Shown piece by piece: positions 1-8,676 of a stretch of DNA of 64,000 bases. Below the pieces are notes generated by a model, which saw only the letters and a program-made list of their open reading frames with translations, ran no database searches and was not told where the DNA came from. This DNA comes from Brevinema andersonii (lineage in GTDB: Bacteria > Spirochaetota > Brevinematia > Brevinematales > Brevinemataceae), in NCBI RefSeq assembly GCF_900112165.1, contig NZ_FOKY01000001.1:186001-250000 (forward strand). Reading direction: 5' to 3'. The position numbers and the translations under genes are program-made. How positions within the stretch are numbered: position 1 is the first letter of the stretch; every line of letters starts with the position of its first letter.

Positions 1-88
1 AAATAAGCCATTAGAAATATATAGAAACACAGAAAAAATCCGAAAATAAAATACGGAAAAATTTATAGAAGGAAGAAATAATTTTGTA

Positions 89-2938
89 ATGGATTTTTCT
101 AAAATTTTTGATGCTTACTCCAACTCAGAAAGCGCCAGCGAGAGAACCCAAGAGATCAATAATGCTCCAGAATTGCCAGGGAATATCAGCTACGCATTAC
201 GTGAATCTTTTGCTGTCGAGAATGATATAGAACAATCTGATGAACCTGCTATTGAACCACAAACCAAAAACTCGGAAGAATTAGACCTAGATCAAAGTAT
301 TCTAGATTCTCTATCAGGATTAGATGAACCTGTTTACACAGAAGAACAAACAGATAATGAACCTGTTCAAGATTTTTCTATAGAAAATGATAGTCCCAAT
401 ATGTCTTTAGATGATATGATTGTATCTCCGGAAGAAATAGAAAATGAATTTGATTTAGAAGGTTGGGATGAAAATGACATTATTGAAGGAAGCCAAGAAA
501 ATACTCCCGAACTTCTTAAAAAAGAGGAAGATAACACAACAATCTCTTTATTTGATGAATCAGATGCATTAGCAAATAACTTTGATGATATTTCTTTAAA
601 TATTAATGAAGAGGTTCAATTTGATGAAATTCCCAGCACTTTCAATGAATTTGATATCGAATCACCAGATGAACTTTATAATGACTACCAGCAAGAAGAA
701 ACTGTCACAGATTTAGAAGATTCTGGTGAGCTCAATAATTTTCAAGATATTGATACAGAATTACCGGATTTCAATGAAACAGAATCGGAAATTACTGAAG
801 AAATTCCAGAAACAAATGAAAACTTTGATTTTGAAAACCAAGAAAATCAAGCACGGTTTGATTTATGGAAAGATGATAATTCATTATTAGATATTTCCAG
901 TATCAGACTTGATGAAGAACGCATCTTTTCAATCCGAGAAAAAATCAATACCATTCAAGATAAAGATTTACGCTTTGAACTTAGAAATATCATTTTAGAA
1001 CCTCAATTTCATAAAGAATATTTCGATGAATTAGTCTCCTTGCTACTGACAGATGCCGAAGAAACAAAAATCAAGCAATTTCTTGACAAACACCTTGAAA
1101 GGCTTGATAACGAATCTATTCCTCTTTCCAGCATCAGTGAAACAAGCCGTTCTACTTTTTTTGCTGATGATGTCGAATCATTCGAGCACTTTAAAGAAGA
1201 TTTTTCTAAAGCCGTTAAAAAAATCGTGCTTATTGCCGTTATTTTTATTACATTTGGTATCGCTTCATGGACATTTATAGCACAACCAGTCCGCGTTGAA
1301 AATTTATATAAAAAAGGTTTGTTAGCTGTCCAAGAAACTCGTTTTACGGAAGGCGAGAGTTTGTTTAATCAGGCCCAGCAGACAGCAGGAAAACCCAGTC
1401 TTAAATGGAATTTAAAATTTGCATCAGTCTATGCAGCCAAAAATATGATTCAGCTTGCCGAAATAAAATATAAAAATGCACTCATCATCGAGCCCAAAAA
1501 TATTGCCGCCGCCAAACAAGCCGCTGATTTCTATACAAATTTGACACCTCCTGATTTTTCAGCAGCTATCAATATTTTCAATAAGTTGAGTTCTATATAC
1601 CCTAACAATTTCGAAGTCTGGGATTATTATGGTGGGTTATACATGGCAAAAGCCGAAGCTATCAGAAATGATCAAGCCATTCAAACAGAAATATATTATC
1701 AAGCCGCAGATATTTACAAAAATTTCATTCTCAACAACTTAAAAAATATTGCACCTTACTATCGTATGATCGATATCTACATAAAAACTGATAACATTCA
1801 AAAAGTAAAAGAAATTTATAATATTGTTGAACAGCTACATCCTAAATTTCTCAACCTTGATGTTCTCACAAAACTGTTGGCATATTATATAGACCGGCGA
1901 GAGCTAGCTGATGCTGAAAAGATTTTCCGACTTGTTATACCATTTGTCGATAGGAATATTCAAAAAATGCCTGCATTCCAAAAATCGTTGCAGCAGCATT
2001 ACAATATCCCACCAAACAAAGTTTCCAACATTCTCAGCGATACGTATTATGAGTTTGCGCGTTACAATATTCTCTCTTCAGATATTCCAAAAGCAACAAA
2101 ATTATTAACTAACTCAATCAAATTAAATGTCAAGAACGCAAAAAGTTATAATTTGTTAGGCGAAGCAGTTCTTATAACTCCGTCAATTCCCGACCGTTTG
2201 ACACAAGCTAAAAATTTATTTGATCAAGCATTGTCTATAGAACCCTTAAGCTACCGGCCCCATATAAATTTAGGTCATTTATACTTTTATTGGGATAAAG
2301 AATCAGGAAATTCATCCCAGTCGTTAAATACAGCTTTATTCCATTACAGGACAGCAAAAGCCCTTATGCCTGTAAAAGTAAAAGATTTTCTGCTTAACTA
2401 TAACCTTGGCTGGCTGGAATATTACAATAAAAATTTCCAAGATACCCTAACGCTTTGGAGCGATATTTATAAAGAAGAACCTGGCAATCCTACTTTGAGT
2501 TACGCATTAGGAAGTGTGTTGTACCAGGTCAATAATCCACGTTTGTCGCAAGTGGAATTTCAAAAAGCAGCCAATACTTACCAAAATTTGATGCAGAACA
2601 TTCTTGTACCTGAATTGAACAATAAAAGACATGTAGAAATTTATACACAGTATGCTAAAGCACGAAACAATTTAGGTGTTATCAATGTGAACTATGCAAA
2701 AGCCAATCAAGCACGAGCACTTTTCTTCGAGAAAGAAGCTTTATTGAATTTTTATGCAGCTAAAGATGCTGCTGATCGAATAAATATTATTTACAATTAT
2801 GTGGAATATAATATTTTGGTTTTATCTCACCAAAATATTAGAAATCGTACAGTAGAATTTGACAACGAAATCCCTAAAAATACAACACTTAACAATAAGA
2901 ATAGTGAATTTAAATCTTTCCTACTTCAGGAGATATAA
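89..2938 (+). CDS. Large acidic TPR membrane protein, flagellar-collar (FlcA)-like
   Basis: A 949-residue protein with three parts. Residues 1 to about 280 are very acidic (Asp/Glu/Asn-rich, low complexity) and probably cytoplasmic and disordered. A single membrane segment lies at about 377-400 (VLIAVIFITFGIASWTF). The rest, about 405-900, is a helical TPR array with recurrent A..A..Y/F...L.. spacing and would lie in the periplasm. This architecture and length match the spirochaete periplasmic-flagellar collar protein FlcA (Borrelia burgdorferi BB0326), needed for collar and stator assembly. That assignment rests on architecture, not alignment. A purine-rich GAAGGAAG lies about 14 bases before the ATG, a long spacing. 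The 3' end overlaps convergent rsmE by 29 bp. It could be another TPR membrane scaffold. Confidence 0.8.
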   Translation: MDFSKIFDAYSNSESASERTQEINNAPELPGNISYALRESFAVENDIEQSDEPAIEPQTKNSEELDLDQSILDSLSGLDEPVYTEEQTDNEPVQDFSIENDSPNMSLDDMIVSPEEIENEFDLEGWDENDIIEGSQENTPELLKKEEDNTTISLFDESDALANNFDDISLNINEEVQFDEIPSTFNEFDIESPDELYNDYQQEETVTDLEDSGELNNFQDIDTELPDFNETESEITEEIPETNENFDFENQENQARFDLWKDDNSLLDISSIRLDEERIFSIREKINTIQDKDLRFELRNIILEPQFHKEYFDELVSLLLTDAEETKIKQFLDKHLERLDNESIPLSSISETSRSTFFADDVESFEHFKEDFSKAVKKIVLIAVIFITFGIASWTFIAQPVRVENLYKKGLLAVQETRFTEGESLFNQAQQTAGKPSLKWNLKFASVYAAKNMIQLAEIKYKNALIIEPKNIAAAKQAADFYTNLTPPDFSAAINIFNKLSSIYPNNFEVWDYYGGLYMAKAEAIRNDQAIQTEIYYQAADIYKNFILNNLKNIAPYYRMIDIYIKTDNIQKVKEIYNIVEQLHPKFLNLDVLTKLLAYYIDRRELADAEKIFRLVIPFVDRNIQKMPAFQKSLQQHYNIPPNKVSNILSDTYYEFARYNILSSDIPKATKLLTNSIKLNVKNAKSYNLLGEAVLITPSIPDRLTQAKNLFDQALSIEPLSYRPHINLGHLYFYWDKESGNSSQSLNTALFHYRTAKALMPVKVKDFLLNYNLGWLEYYNKNFQDTLTLWSDIYKEEPGNPTLSYALGSVLYQVNNPRLSQVEFQKAANTYQNLMQNILVPELNNKRHVEIYTQYAKARNNLGVINVNYAKANQARALFFEKEALLNFYAAKDAADRINIIYNYVEYNILVLSHQNIRNRTVEFDNEIPKNTTLNNKNSEFKSFLLQEI

Positions 2939-3653
2939 TATTTTCCGAAAGATATCGCACCAAATATGCTGCTGCCGCTGCTGCTTGAGGAGCTTTTAAA
3001 ATCCGTGTTCCTAGAGAAGAGAATATACACTCTATATTAGAAAAACTTTTAATTTCATTAGGCGAAAAACCGCCTTCAGGGCCAATAACAAATGCTGTAT
3101 GCTCAAATATACTTGACTCAGGAAAGCCTAAAATTCTAGTATGAGTATGTTCCCAAAATACTATTTTTGTTGAAAATTGCATTAATTGCTGCAAAAAATA
3201 ATCGAACATTTGCGATTCTTCAACAATACAAGAAAATAAGCCTCCTACTTTTTTAATAGCCTCATTAGCTATTTTTTGGCGTCTTTGTTGCTTTTTAACC
3301 CTATCTTTTGAATTAAATTTTGGTATCGAACGCTCACTATAAAAAGGGATAATCCTTTGAATACCAATCTCAGCCAGCATGCTAATCGATTGTTCCATAG
3401 CATCATTTTTAAGTTCAGCAATACAAGCTGAAACAGATAACGGAATCTCATTACCTTGATATTTCGCAATGACCCGCAGATTTCCAAAAGTATCAAGCAT
3501 CTCTAATTCTGCAATTCCGCCCCTACCGTCTGCAGCTTCAAAAACACCTCCTGGACGCAACCTTAGAACTTTAATCATATGATGAACCTGATCAACAGAA
3601 GGCTGAAAAATGGATTGTTCATCCGGAATGTCCGAAAACATAAACCGTCTCAT
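2910..3653 (-). CDS. rsmE: 16S rRNA m3U1498 methyltransferase RsmE
   Basis: SPOUT-class methyltransferase of 247 residues that uses SAM to methylate N3 of U1498 in 16S rRNA. The N-terminal PUA-like part has the family pattern HHMIKVLRLRPGG. The C-terminal knot region carries VIGPEGGFSPNEI and LGTRILKAPQAA, the latter normally LG.RILR.ETA. Length is typical. Its ATG overlaps the end of ruvX by 4 bp, so it is the last gene of the STAS-lpxA-lpxB-ruvX-rsmE operon. The 3' end runs 29 bp into the convergent collar-like gene. Function in the cytosol is well supported by the motifs. Confidence 0.95.
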   Translation of the reverse strand: MRRFMFSDIPDEQSIFQPSVDQVHHMIKVLRLRPGGVFEAADGRGGIAELEMLDTFGNLRVIAKYQGNEIPLSVSACIAELKNDAMEQSISMLAEIGIQRIIPFYSERSIPKFNSKDRVKKQQRRQKIANEAIKKVGGLFSCIVEESQMFDYFLQQLMQFSTKIVFWEHTHTRILGFPESSIFEHTAFVIGPEGGFSPNEIKSFSNIECIFSSLGTRILKAPQAAAAAAYLVRYLSENIISPEVGKI

Positions 3654-4093
3654 AGTAATTCCTTATCTGGCAGGAATAATTCTCCGCGATTTTTTCCGTA
3701 CATTTCAAGAAAATTCGCTAATATGGCTTGAGCTGCATACCGATCGATATTTTGTTTCAATTTTTTACCCCTTTTTCCAGAAGCAATCAAATGAAGCCGG
3801 GTTTCTTTAGAAGATAATGTTTCATCTTGCCAGTAAATAGGAAAAGAAAATTCTTGCGCAAGCCGGCATCCAAATGAAACTACAAATGGCAAAAATGAAT
3901 TTTCACCATCATGAACTGGCTTGCCTAAAACAAAACAATCAATACGATAAAAGGGGACGATTTTTTTGAGATAATTCCAAAAATTCTCATCATTGGGAAC
4001 AACTTCAAAAGGAGATGCAATAATTCTCATATCGTCGGTCATTGCAAGACCAATGCGCTTTGTCCCAACATCCATAGCAAGAATCCTAGCCAC
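3650..4093 (-). CDS. ruvX: Putative pre-16S rRNA nuclease / Holliday junction resolvase RuvX (YqgF)
   Basis: A 147-residue RNase H-fold nuclease. The start ILAMDVGTKRIGLAMTD holds the first catalytic Asp. VLGKPVH (normally VvGlP) and WQDETLSSKE (second acidic residue) follow, then a late motif around IDRYAAQAILANFLE, in which the family's usual Asp-x-x-Ala-Ala appears as RYAAQAIL. In E. coli YqgF is essential for 5'-end maturation of 16S rRNA; the resolvase name is historical. It overlaps lpxB upstream (8 bp) and rsmE downstream (4 bp), so translation is probably coupled. Confidence 0.92.
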   Translation of the reverse strand: MARILAMDVGTKRIGLAMTDDMRIIASPFEVVPNDENFWNYLKKIVPFYRIDCFVLGKPVHDGENSFLPFVVSFGCRLAQEFSFPIYWQDETLSSKETRLHLIASGKRGKKLKQNIDRYAAQAILANFLEMYGKNRGELFLPDKELL

Positions 4094-5258
4094 TAATTGT
4101 ATCCTGCATATGCTCTATAATATAATCTGCAACCTTCTCAATAGAATGGATACTACCTAAAGCATCACTTAATCTTTCCTGAGCATCTAGCATAACATAT
4201 TCCCGCATCGTAGTCTGCATATTATGGATAAAATTAAGCTCTCGACAAAGATTTTCTTCGTTAACTTCAAACTGCAGCAATTCAGGGAAAATACGTTGCT
4301 GTAAAAAAACATTAGGCAAACCAATTAATGTTGAATCAGGAAGATCTTCGGATTTTCTAATCATCCAAAACGTAATAGGATTCACTTTATAAGCAATAAT
4401 AGGATACATACCTGTCATCACTGTTTCAAGCGTAATCGTACCAGCGCCAACCAAACCATATTTGCAATGCGCCATCACTTCAAGGCTGGAATCATCTAAA
4501 ATATGAACGGCATGTCTAAAATTTTGCTTTTTTAGCTCTTTTTCAATGCGTTGTCTTAGGCCCTGGTGAGCAATAGCCATTAAAAACTCAACAGTATGCT
4601 GATTATAAAAGCGTTTCGCCGTCCTTAAAAAAACAGGCAACAATGAATCAATCTCTTGTAAACGTGAACCTGGCATCAATGCTATATATTGTATATGGGA
4701 ATTTAAGTTATGTTTTTGATAGAACTGCTTATTTGGAATAAAATTTTTTAATTTCGCAGACAAAGGATTTCCAAAGTAAAATGCCTTATCTGTATACTGC
4801 TTATAAATAGCTACATCAGGATGCATATAACAAAAAAGCGCATCACATAAACTAGCCACCACAGGAGCAGTTTTTTTGCCCCACATTGACACACGAGGAG
4901 GTATAAAGAAAAATATTTTCACAGAAGAACCTAAAGCCTTTCGTATTTTCTTAGCAGCCAAAATATTAAAAACTTCATGATCAACAAGAACAATATTCTT
5001 AATATGATGCTTTTTTACATAGGGAACAATCTTACGTAACATTTTCCACTGTTTGAAAAGAAAACGGCCAGCTTCCAAAATACCGACAGCAGAAAACAAC
5101 GTATTATCTTCATAAAGAGGCATCAAACCTTGTTTTAACATGTGCTGTCCGCCATATCCTACAAACTGGACTTGTTTTTTTTGAGAAATATCAGACATCA
5201 ATTGTGCGGCAAACATATCCCCTGAAACTTCGCCAGCAATAATAAAAATTTTACCCAT
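4086..5258 (-). CDS. lpxB: Lipid-A-disaccharide synthase
   Basis: A 390-residue GT19 enzyme that joins UDP-2,3-diacylglucosamine and 2,3-diacylglucosamine-1-phosphate into the lipid A disaccharide at the inner membrane. The N-terminal signature IIAGEVSGDMFAAQL is diagnostic. Other family blocks are GYGGQHM, PPRVSMWGKK (usual P.vWAW), LMPGSRLQEI, and the GLVGAGTITLETVMTGMYPIIAYK donor region. It lies 8 bp downstream of lpxA, the classical lpxA-lpxB pair. With lpxA it implies lipid A, which is absent from Borrelia and Treponema. Confidence 0.95.
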   Translation of the reverse strand: MGKIFIIAGEVSGDMFAAQLMSDISQKKQVQFVGYGGQHMLKQGLMPLYEDNTLFSAVGILEAGRFLFKQWKMLRKIVPYVKKHHIKNIVLVDHEVFNILAAKKIRKALGSSVKIFFFIPPRVSMWGKKTAPVVASLCDALFCYMHPDVAIYKQYTDKAFYFGNPLSAKLKNFIPNKQFYQKHNLNSHIQYIALMPGSRLQEIDSLLPVFLRTAKRFYNQHTVEFLMAIAHQGLRQRIEKELKKQNFRHAVHILDDSSLEVMAHCKYGLVGAGTITLETVMTGMYPIIAYKVNPITFWMIRKSEDLPDSTLIGLPNVFLQQRIFPELLQFEVNEENLCRELNFIHNMQTTMREYVMLDAQERLSDALGSIHSIEKVADYIIEHMQDTISG

Positions 5259-5266
5259 AATAAGCC

Positions 5267-6106
5267 TTACTGATGAAAATCCAATGAATTTTTTGCTGTA
5301 CGTCCTTCACCAAACTCAGAAATACCACGCTTAGACTGCGCTAAAAATTCCAAGGTGATCCGAACCATTCTATTATCTTGCCAATCAGGATAATGAGCAA
5401 CAATAGCATCACGTGCACCATTTAAGGAATTAAATTCTTTAAAAATACGAAAAATATTTTTCGCTGTCTCACGTTCCTGGATCGAAAAGCCTGCTCTACG
5501 CAAGCCAACCGAATTAATACCAGAAATCAATCCGTAATAACTCGATACTAGCATAAAAGGAGGAATATCACGTCCGATACGAGATCCTCCGGAAATCATA
5601 ACATTAGCACCAATTCGTACGCCTTGGTGCACCAAAACATTACCAGAAATAAAGGCATAATCATAGACAACGCAGGATCCTGCAAGAAGCACCCCGTTTG
5701 CCAGAATAACATGACCTTTGAGAACAACATTATGTGCTATATGCGCATTAACCATAAGCAAACAGTGGTCACCAATTATTGTATTTTTTGAAATATCAGC
5801 ATTATCATAGCAAACAGGAGCATGGATTGTGACACCTTCACGGATAATATTATGATCACCGATTATTATTTTACCGTCCGAACCATTATAAGAAAAATCT
5901 TGCGGAGCCGCTCCCAGACATGAACCAGAAAAAATCTCATTAGAAATCCCTACAGATAAAGGACCTTTGATATAAACATGAGGATGAATAATAGTATTAT
6001 CTCCAATGCTTACATCACCTTCTATAACAACATAAGGACCTATTTTGACGTTATCTCCTAAAACCGTATTTTTTGAAATAATCGCCGTCGGATGAACATT
6101 TGACAT
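5267..6106 (-). CDS. lpxA: UDP-N-acetylglucosamine acyltransferase
   Basis: First step of lipid A synthesis: 3-O-acylation of UDP-GlcNAc (or its 3-amino analogue) from acyl-ACP. The protein is a left-handed beta helix of hexapeptide repeats from HPTAIISKNTVLGDNVKIG onwards. It has the catalytic-His neighbourhood NAHIAHNVVLKGHVILANG and an alpha-helical C-terminus (RRAGFSIQERETAKNIFRIF). I place the start at 6106, not at the longer in-frame start at 6157, because AAAGAGGATTA precedes this ATG at good spacing. That gives 279 residues, close to the family length, and places it 15 bp after the STAS gene. It precedes lpxB by 8 bp. Confidence 0.94.
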   Translation of the reverse strand: MSNVHPTAIISKNTVLGDNVKIGPYVVIEGDVSIGDNTIIHPHVYIKGPLSVGISNEIFSGSCLGAAPQDFSYNGSDGKIIIGDHNIIREGVTIHAPVCYDNADISKNTIIGDHCLLMVNAHIAHNVVLKGHVILANGVLLAGSCVVYDYAFISGNVLVHQGVRIGANVMISGGSRIGRDIPPFMLVSSYYGLISGINSVGLRRAGFSIQERETAKNIFRIFKEFNSLNGARDAIVAHYPDWQDNRMVRITLEFLAQSKRGISEFGEGRTAKNSLDFHQ

Positions 6107-6120
6107 ATTAATCCTCTTTT

Positions 6121-6624
6121 TTAATGAGACAGCCGTTTTTCTAGTTCTTGTAAGCACATTTTTTCTACCAAAGCAAACCGTTTATGATTTTCTTCACTGG
6201 TCTCCATAATAGTACGATGAGCTTCCAAAAGAAGACGAATATCTGATATTGTATTTTCAAGTTTTTTATTAATCTCATGTCCGCAAGAGGAACAATCCAA
6301 TTCTTCAGAAAATAACGACGGAATAAAAGTCTCCAATCCCATCAATTCAAAAATATCAGTAATTTTTTTATCAGGATTCAAAAGAAATACAGAATTTTCT
6401 TTTAGACTGAACTTTTTCTTAATTGACAAAATAATCCCAATAAACGAACTATCCATATAACATGCTTCATGAGATTCAAAAAATACTCGTTCTATTTTAT
6501 TACAACGAAAAAATTCTGTCAAATGTGAATCTAATTCCGGACAGTATTCTGCTGTCGCACGGCCAACTACCTGAACAATAAGATTCGATCCCTGAATTCC
6601 TAAGTTTATATGAGTATTTACCAT
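6121..6624 (-). CDS. STAS-domain (anti-sigma factor antagonist-like) protein
   Basis: About 167 residues. The N-terminal 100 form a STAS fold: a beta strand (LIVQVVGRATAEYCPEL) and the phosphoserine-type loop YMDSSFIGIILS, which corresponds to the D-S-[ST]-G loop of SpoIIAA/RsbV proteins. The C-terminus is a helical extension with a Cys pair (CSSCGHEI) and a coiled coil to residue 167. The start is placed at 6624 because GAGGTG precedes it; the upstream in-frame start at 6642 lacks this. It heads the lpxA-lpxB-ruvX-rsmE operon. Partner kinase and target are not in the window. It may couple a signalling switch to envelope synthesis, which is inference. Confidence 0.8.
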   Translation of the reverse strand: MVNTHINLGIQGSNLIVQVVGRATAEYCPELDSHLTEFFRCNKIERVFFESHEACYMDSSFIGIILSIKKKFSLKENSVFLLNPDKKITDIFELMGLETFIPSLFSEELDCSSCGHEINKKLENTISDIRLLLEAHRTIMETSEENHKRFALVEKMCLQELEKRLSH

Positions 6625-6640
6625 ATACACCTCAAATAAC

Positions 6641-6689
6641 AAAAAAACAACATAAATATACTCCTATTAGAGTATATTTATGTTGTTTT
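6641..6689 (-). terminator. Intrinsic terminator downstream of the M23 peptidase gene
   Basis: A 20-bp near-perfect inverted repeat (arms 6644-6663 and 6670-6689) with a 6-nt loop. On the minus strand it is followed by seven T. It ends the M23 peptidase transcript and lies just upstream of the STAS start at 6624, so the STAS-lpxA operon either reads through or uses a promoter I could not identify. Confidence 0.85.
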
Positions 6690-6701
6690 CGTTCCATATT
6701 T

Positions 6702-7718
6702 TTACCTTAACATCATTGCATATGGTTCAGGATCAGTACGATTATTACCAATCCATACTTCATAATGAAGATGATAACCTGTAACGCGACCTGTTGCCCC
6801 AACATAGCCAATAACTTGACCTTGTTTTACACGAACTCCTTGATATACCTGCGCCGCAAAACCTTGCATATGGCCGTATCTTGTTTTAAATCCATAACGA
6901 TGTTCTATTTCCAATAAATTCCCATATCCTCCAAAAACACCTCGCTTGGTTACAACACCATCAGCAGCCGCGTAAATAGGAGTACCGGGAAGTGTTGCAA
7001 AATCCATACCTTCATGACCCTCAAAACCGCGTCCATCAAAAGGATTACGACGCACACCAAAACGTGAAGTAATGCGAGCGCGTGTAGCTACAGGATATTT
7101 TGAAGGAATTTCACGTAAAAGTCGTTCATATTCCTGCATAAAATTACCGACACGAAATATTTTTTCTTTAGTTACATCTAATTCTTTTTGCAATCTTTGA
7201 AGTTGAACAATTTCACGTGGAGTATCTGATGTGTTTTGAACAGACAACTCAGGATCATTAAGGCTTATTGAATCGATATTATCTTTGGAAGAATTAATAA
7301 TAGAATTAACTTCTAAACGAAATTGAGAAAAATATTCGGAAAGAGAATCAACTGTTTGAGAAACGTTACCAATTTTTTTTTCAAGCGCACTATTTTCAAC
7401 TACTAAACGGACTTGATTACGAGCACTTTGCTGATGATTAGCAATAACATACATCGTAGAAAGCATCACAACTGTAAAAACAATCCCCAAAAAAAACATA
7501 ATATAATTAGATATTTGTAAGTTCCATGTAGATTTACCAGTATGCGGCACTACAATAATACTGAGACGTCTTATACCCATATCATGAATTTGTTTCTTTA
7601 TACTAATAAAAAAACGTTTTATACGCAGCCAAAGGTTCTTACGAACTTGCTGCTCATCGAAAAAACGAAGATCTTGAGAGAGAATATAATTAGAAGATTC
7701 TTTCTTTTTAAAAATCAT
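6702..7718 (-). CDS. M23-family (LytM) murein endopeptidase, membrane anchored
   Basis: 338 residues. There is a cytoplasmic basic N-terminus, one membrane segment at about 70-95 (YIMFFLGIVFTVVMLSTMYVI), a coiled coil at about 100-200, and a C-terminal peptidase M23 domain. Zinc ligands are visible as GHEGMDFA (His..Asp), YGHMQGF and GYHLHYEVW (HxH). The family cuts peptidoglycan cross-links or activates amidases, as the NlpD/EnvC group does without catalysis. Here all ligands are present, so it is probably active. Monocistronic: its own consensus promoter lies at 7768-7796, with a terminator at 6641-6689. Confidence 0.92.
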   Translation of the reverse strand: MIFKKKESSNYILSQDLRFFDEQQVRKNLWLRIKRFFISIKKQIHDMGIRRLSIIVVPHTGKSTWNLQISNYIMFFLGIVFTVVMLSTMYVIANHQQSARNQVRLVVENSALEKKIGNVSQTVDSLSEYFSQFRLEVNSIINSSKDNIDSISLNDPELSVQNTSDTPREIVQLQRLQKELDVTKEKIFRVGNFMQEYERLLREIPSKYPVATRARITSRFGVRRNPFDGRGFEGHEGMDFATLPGTPIYAAADGVVTKRGVFGGYGNLLEIEHRYGFKTRYGHMQGFAAQVYQGVRVKQGQVIGYVGATGRVTGYHLHYEVWIGNNRTDPEPYAMMLR

Positions 7719-7767
7719 CTTTCTTCCTCTTAACGATATAAAATAATTTTATATACCTATTATACAA

Positions 7768-7796
7768 ATCATATACTCTTTTTGTCTATTTGTCAA
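7768..7796 (-). promoter_or_regulatory. Sigma70-type promoter of the M23 peptidase gene
   Basis: On the minus strand TTGACA (7796-7791), a 17-bp spacer and TATGAT (7773-7768), about 50 bp upstream of the start codon. A GAGGAAGA ribosome site precedes the ATG. Confidence 0.8.
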
Positions 7797-7856
7797 GGTA
7801 TTTTCCAGCTTTTTAAGTATGAATCATTTTCTGAAAACAGTCAAATTACCGCAAAC

Positions 7857-7885
7857 TTGCTTTTTAGCAAAAATAATGCTATAAT
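7857..7885 (+). promoter_or_regulatory. Sigma70-type promoter of tatD
   Basis: TTGCTT (7857-7862), a 17-bp spacer and TATAAT (7880-7885) with an extended -10 (TGC). It is 17 bp before the start codon, giving a short leader that holds AGGAAA. Divergent from the M23 promoter. Confidence 0.8.
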
Positions 7886-7902
7886 TAAATATAGGAAATA
7901 TT

Positions 7903-8676
7903 ATGTTTATCGACAGCCACACCCATTTGGATTTAACTTTAAAACAAACTTCTTTCAATCTATCGGAACTGTTACCTGACAGTTTAGATTTTGTTATACA
8001 AATTTCACTTAGTCCATTTGATTTCATAGAAAATCAGTCTCTTTTTTCTGGTCAGAAAAACATCTATTATGCTACAGGAATTTATCCGGATAACACAACA
8101 CAAGCTGATTTCAATGAGAAAATCTGGCTGAACACGCTTCGAGAAATACTGCTTTCTTTCCCACACGTGGCGCTAGGAGAAGCAGGAATTGATTTCAAAT
8201 ATGAAAAATATGGTTCTCGAGAAGCTCAAGAATCACTTTTTCGTGGACAGTTAATCCTTGCTGAGGAACTCAATCTGCCACTAATCATCCATTCCCGTGA
8301 AACTTTTGAAGAATGTTTTGAAATTTTGAAAGAATTCCCAAAAATCAAAGTATTAATTCATTGTTTCAGCTATGGACCTCGAGAAGCCGAAAAACTGCTT
8401 GAAAATGGACATTATCTTTCTTTCTCAGGAAATCTAACATTCAAAAATGCAGCAACAATCCGCGAAGCAGCTATGCTATGTCCTCCAGATAGAATTTTCT
8501 TTGAAACTGACTGTCCTTATCTGACTCCCGAACCTTTTCGTGGACAACCCAATATTCCTGCTAATGTTGCTTTAGTATACCAAAAATTTGCAGAAATGCA
8601 CAAGTTAGAGCTTTCAGATTTAATCTGGCAGATTCGACAGAATGCTGAAACTTTTTTCGGCATCAAAGCGAAATAA
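7903..8676 (+). CDS. tatD: TatD-family metal-dependent hydrolase / DNase
   Basis: 257 residues, amidohydrolase TIM barrel. Metal ligands are visible at MFIDSHTHLD (HxH), GEAGIDF (Glu), LIIHSRE (His), LIHCFSY (His) and ETDCPYLTPEPFRG (Asp). TatD enzymes are Mg-dependent 3'-5' exonucleases or D-aminoacyl-tRNA deacylase-like hydrolases. It is expressed from its own extended -10 promoter and converges on the MBL gene with a 14-bp overlap. Paralogues exist in many genomes, so the exact substrate is open. Confidence 0.92.
   Translation: MFIDSHTHLDLTLKQTSFNLSELLPDSLDFVIQISLSPFDFIENQSLFSGQKNIYYATGIYPDNTTQADFNEKIWLNTLREILLSFPHVALGEAGIDFKYEKYGSREAQESLFRGQLILAEELNLPLIIHSRETFEECFEILKEFPKIKVLIHCFSYGPREAEKLLENGHYLSFSGNLTFKNAATIREAAMLCPPDRIFFETDCPYLTPEPFRGQPNIPANVALVYQKFAEMHKLELSDLIWQIRQNAETFFGIKAK

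Noticed and set aside
5267-6157. Longer lpxA start at 6157
   Set aside because: It would overlap the STAS gene and lacks a ribosome site; the ATG at 6106 has AAAGAGGA and gives the normal length.
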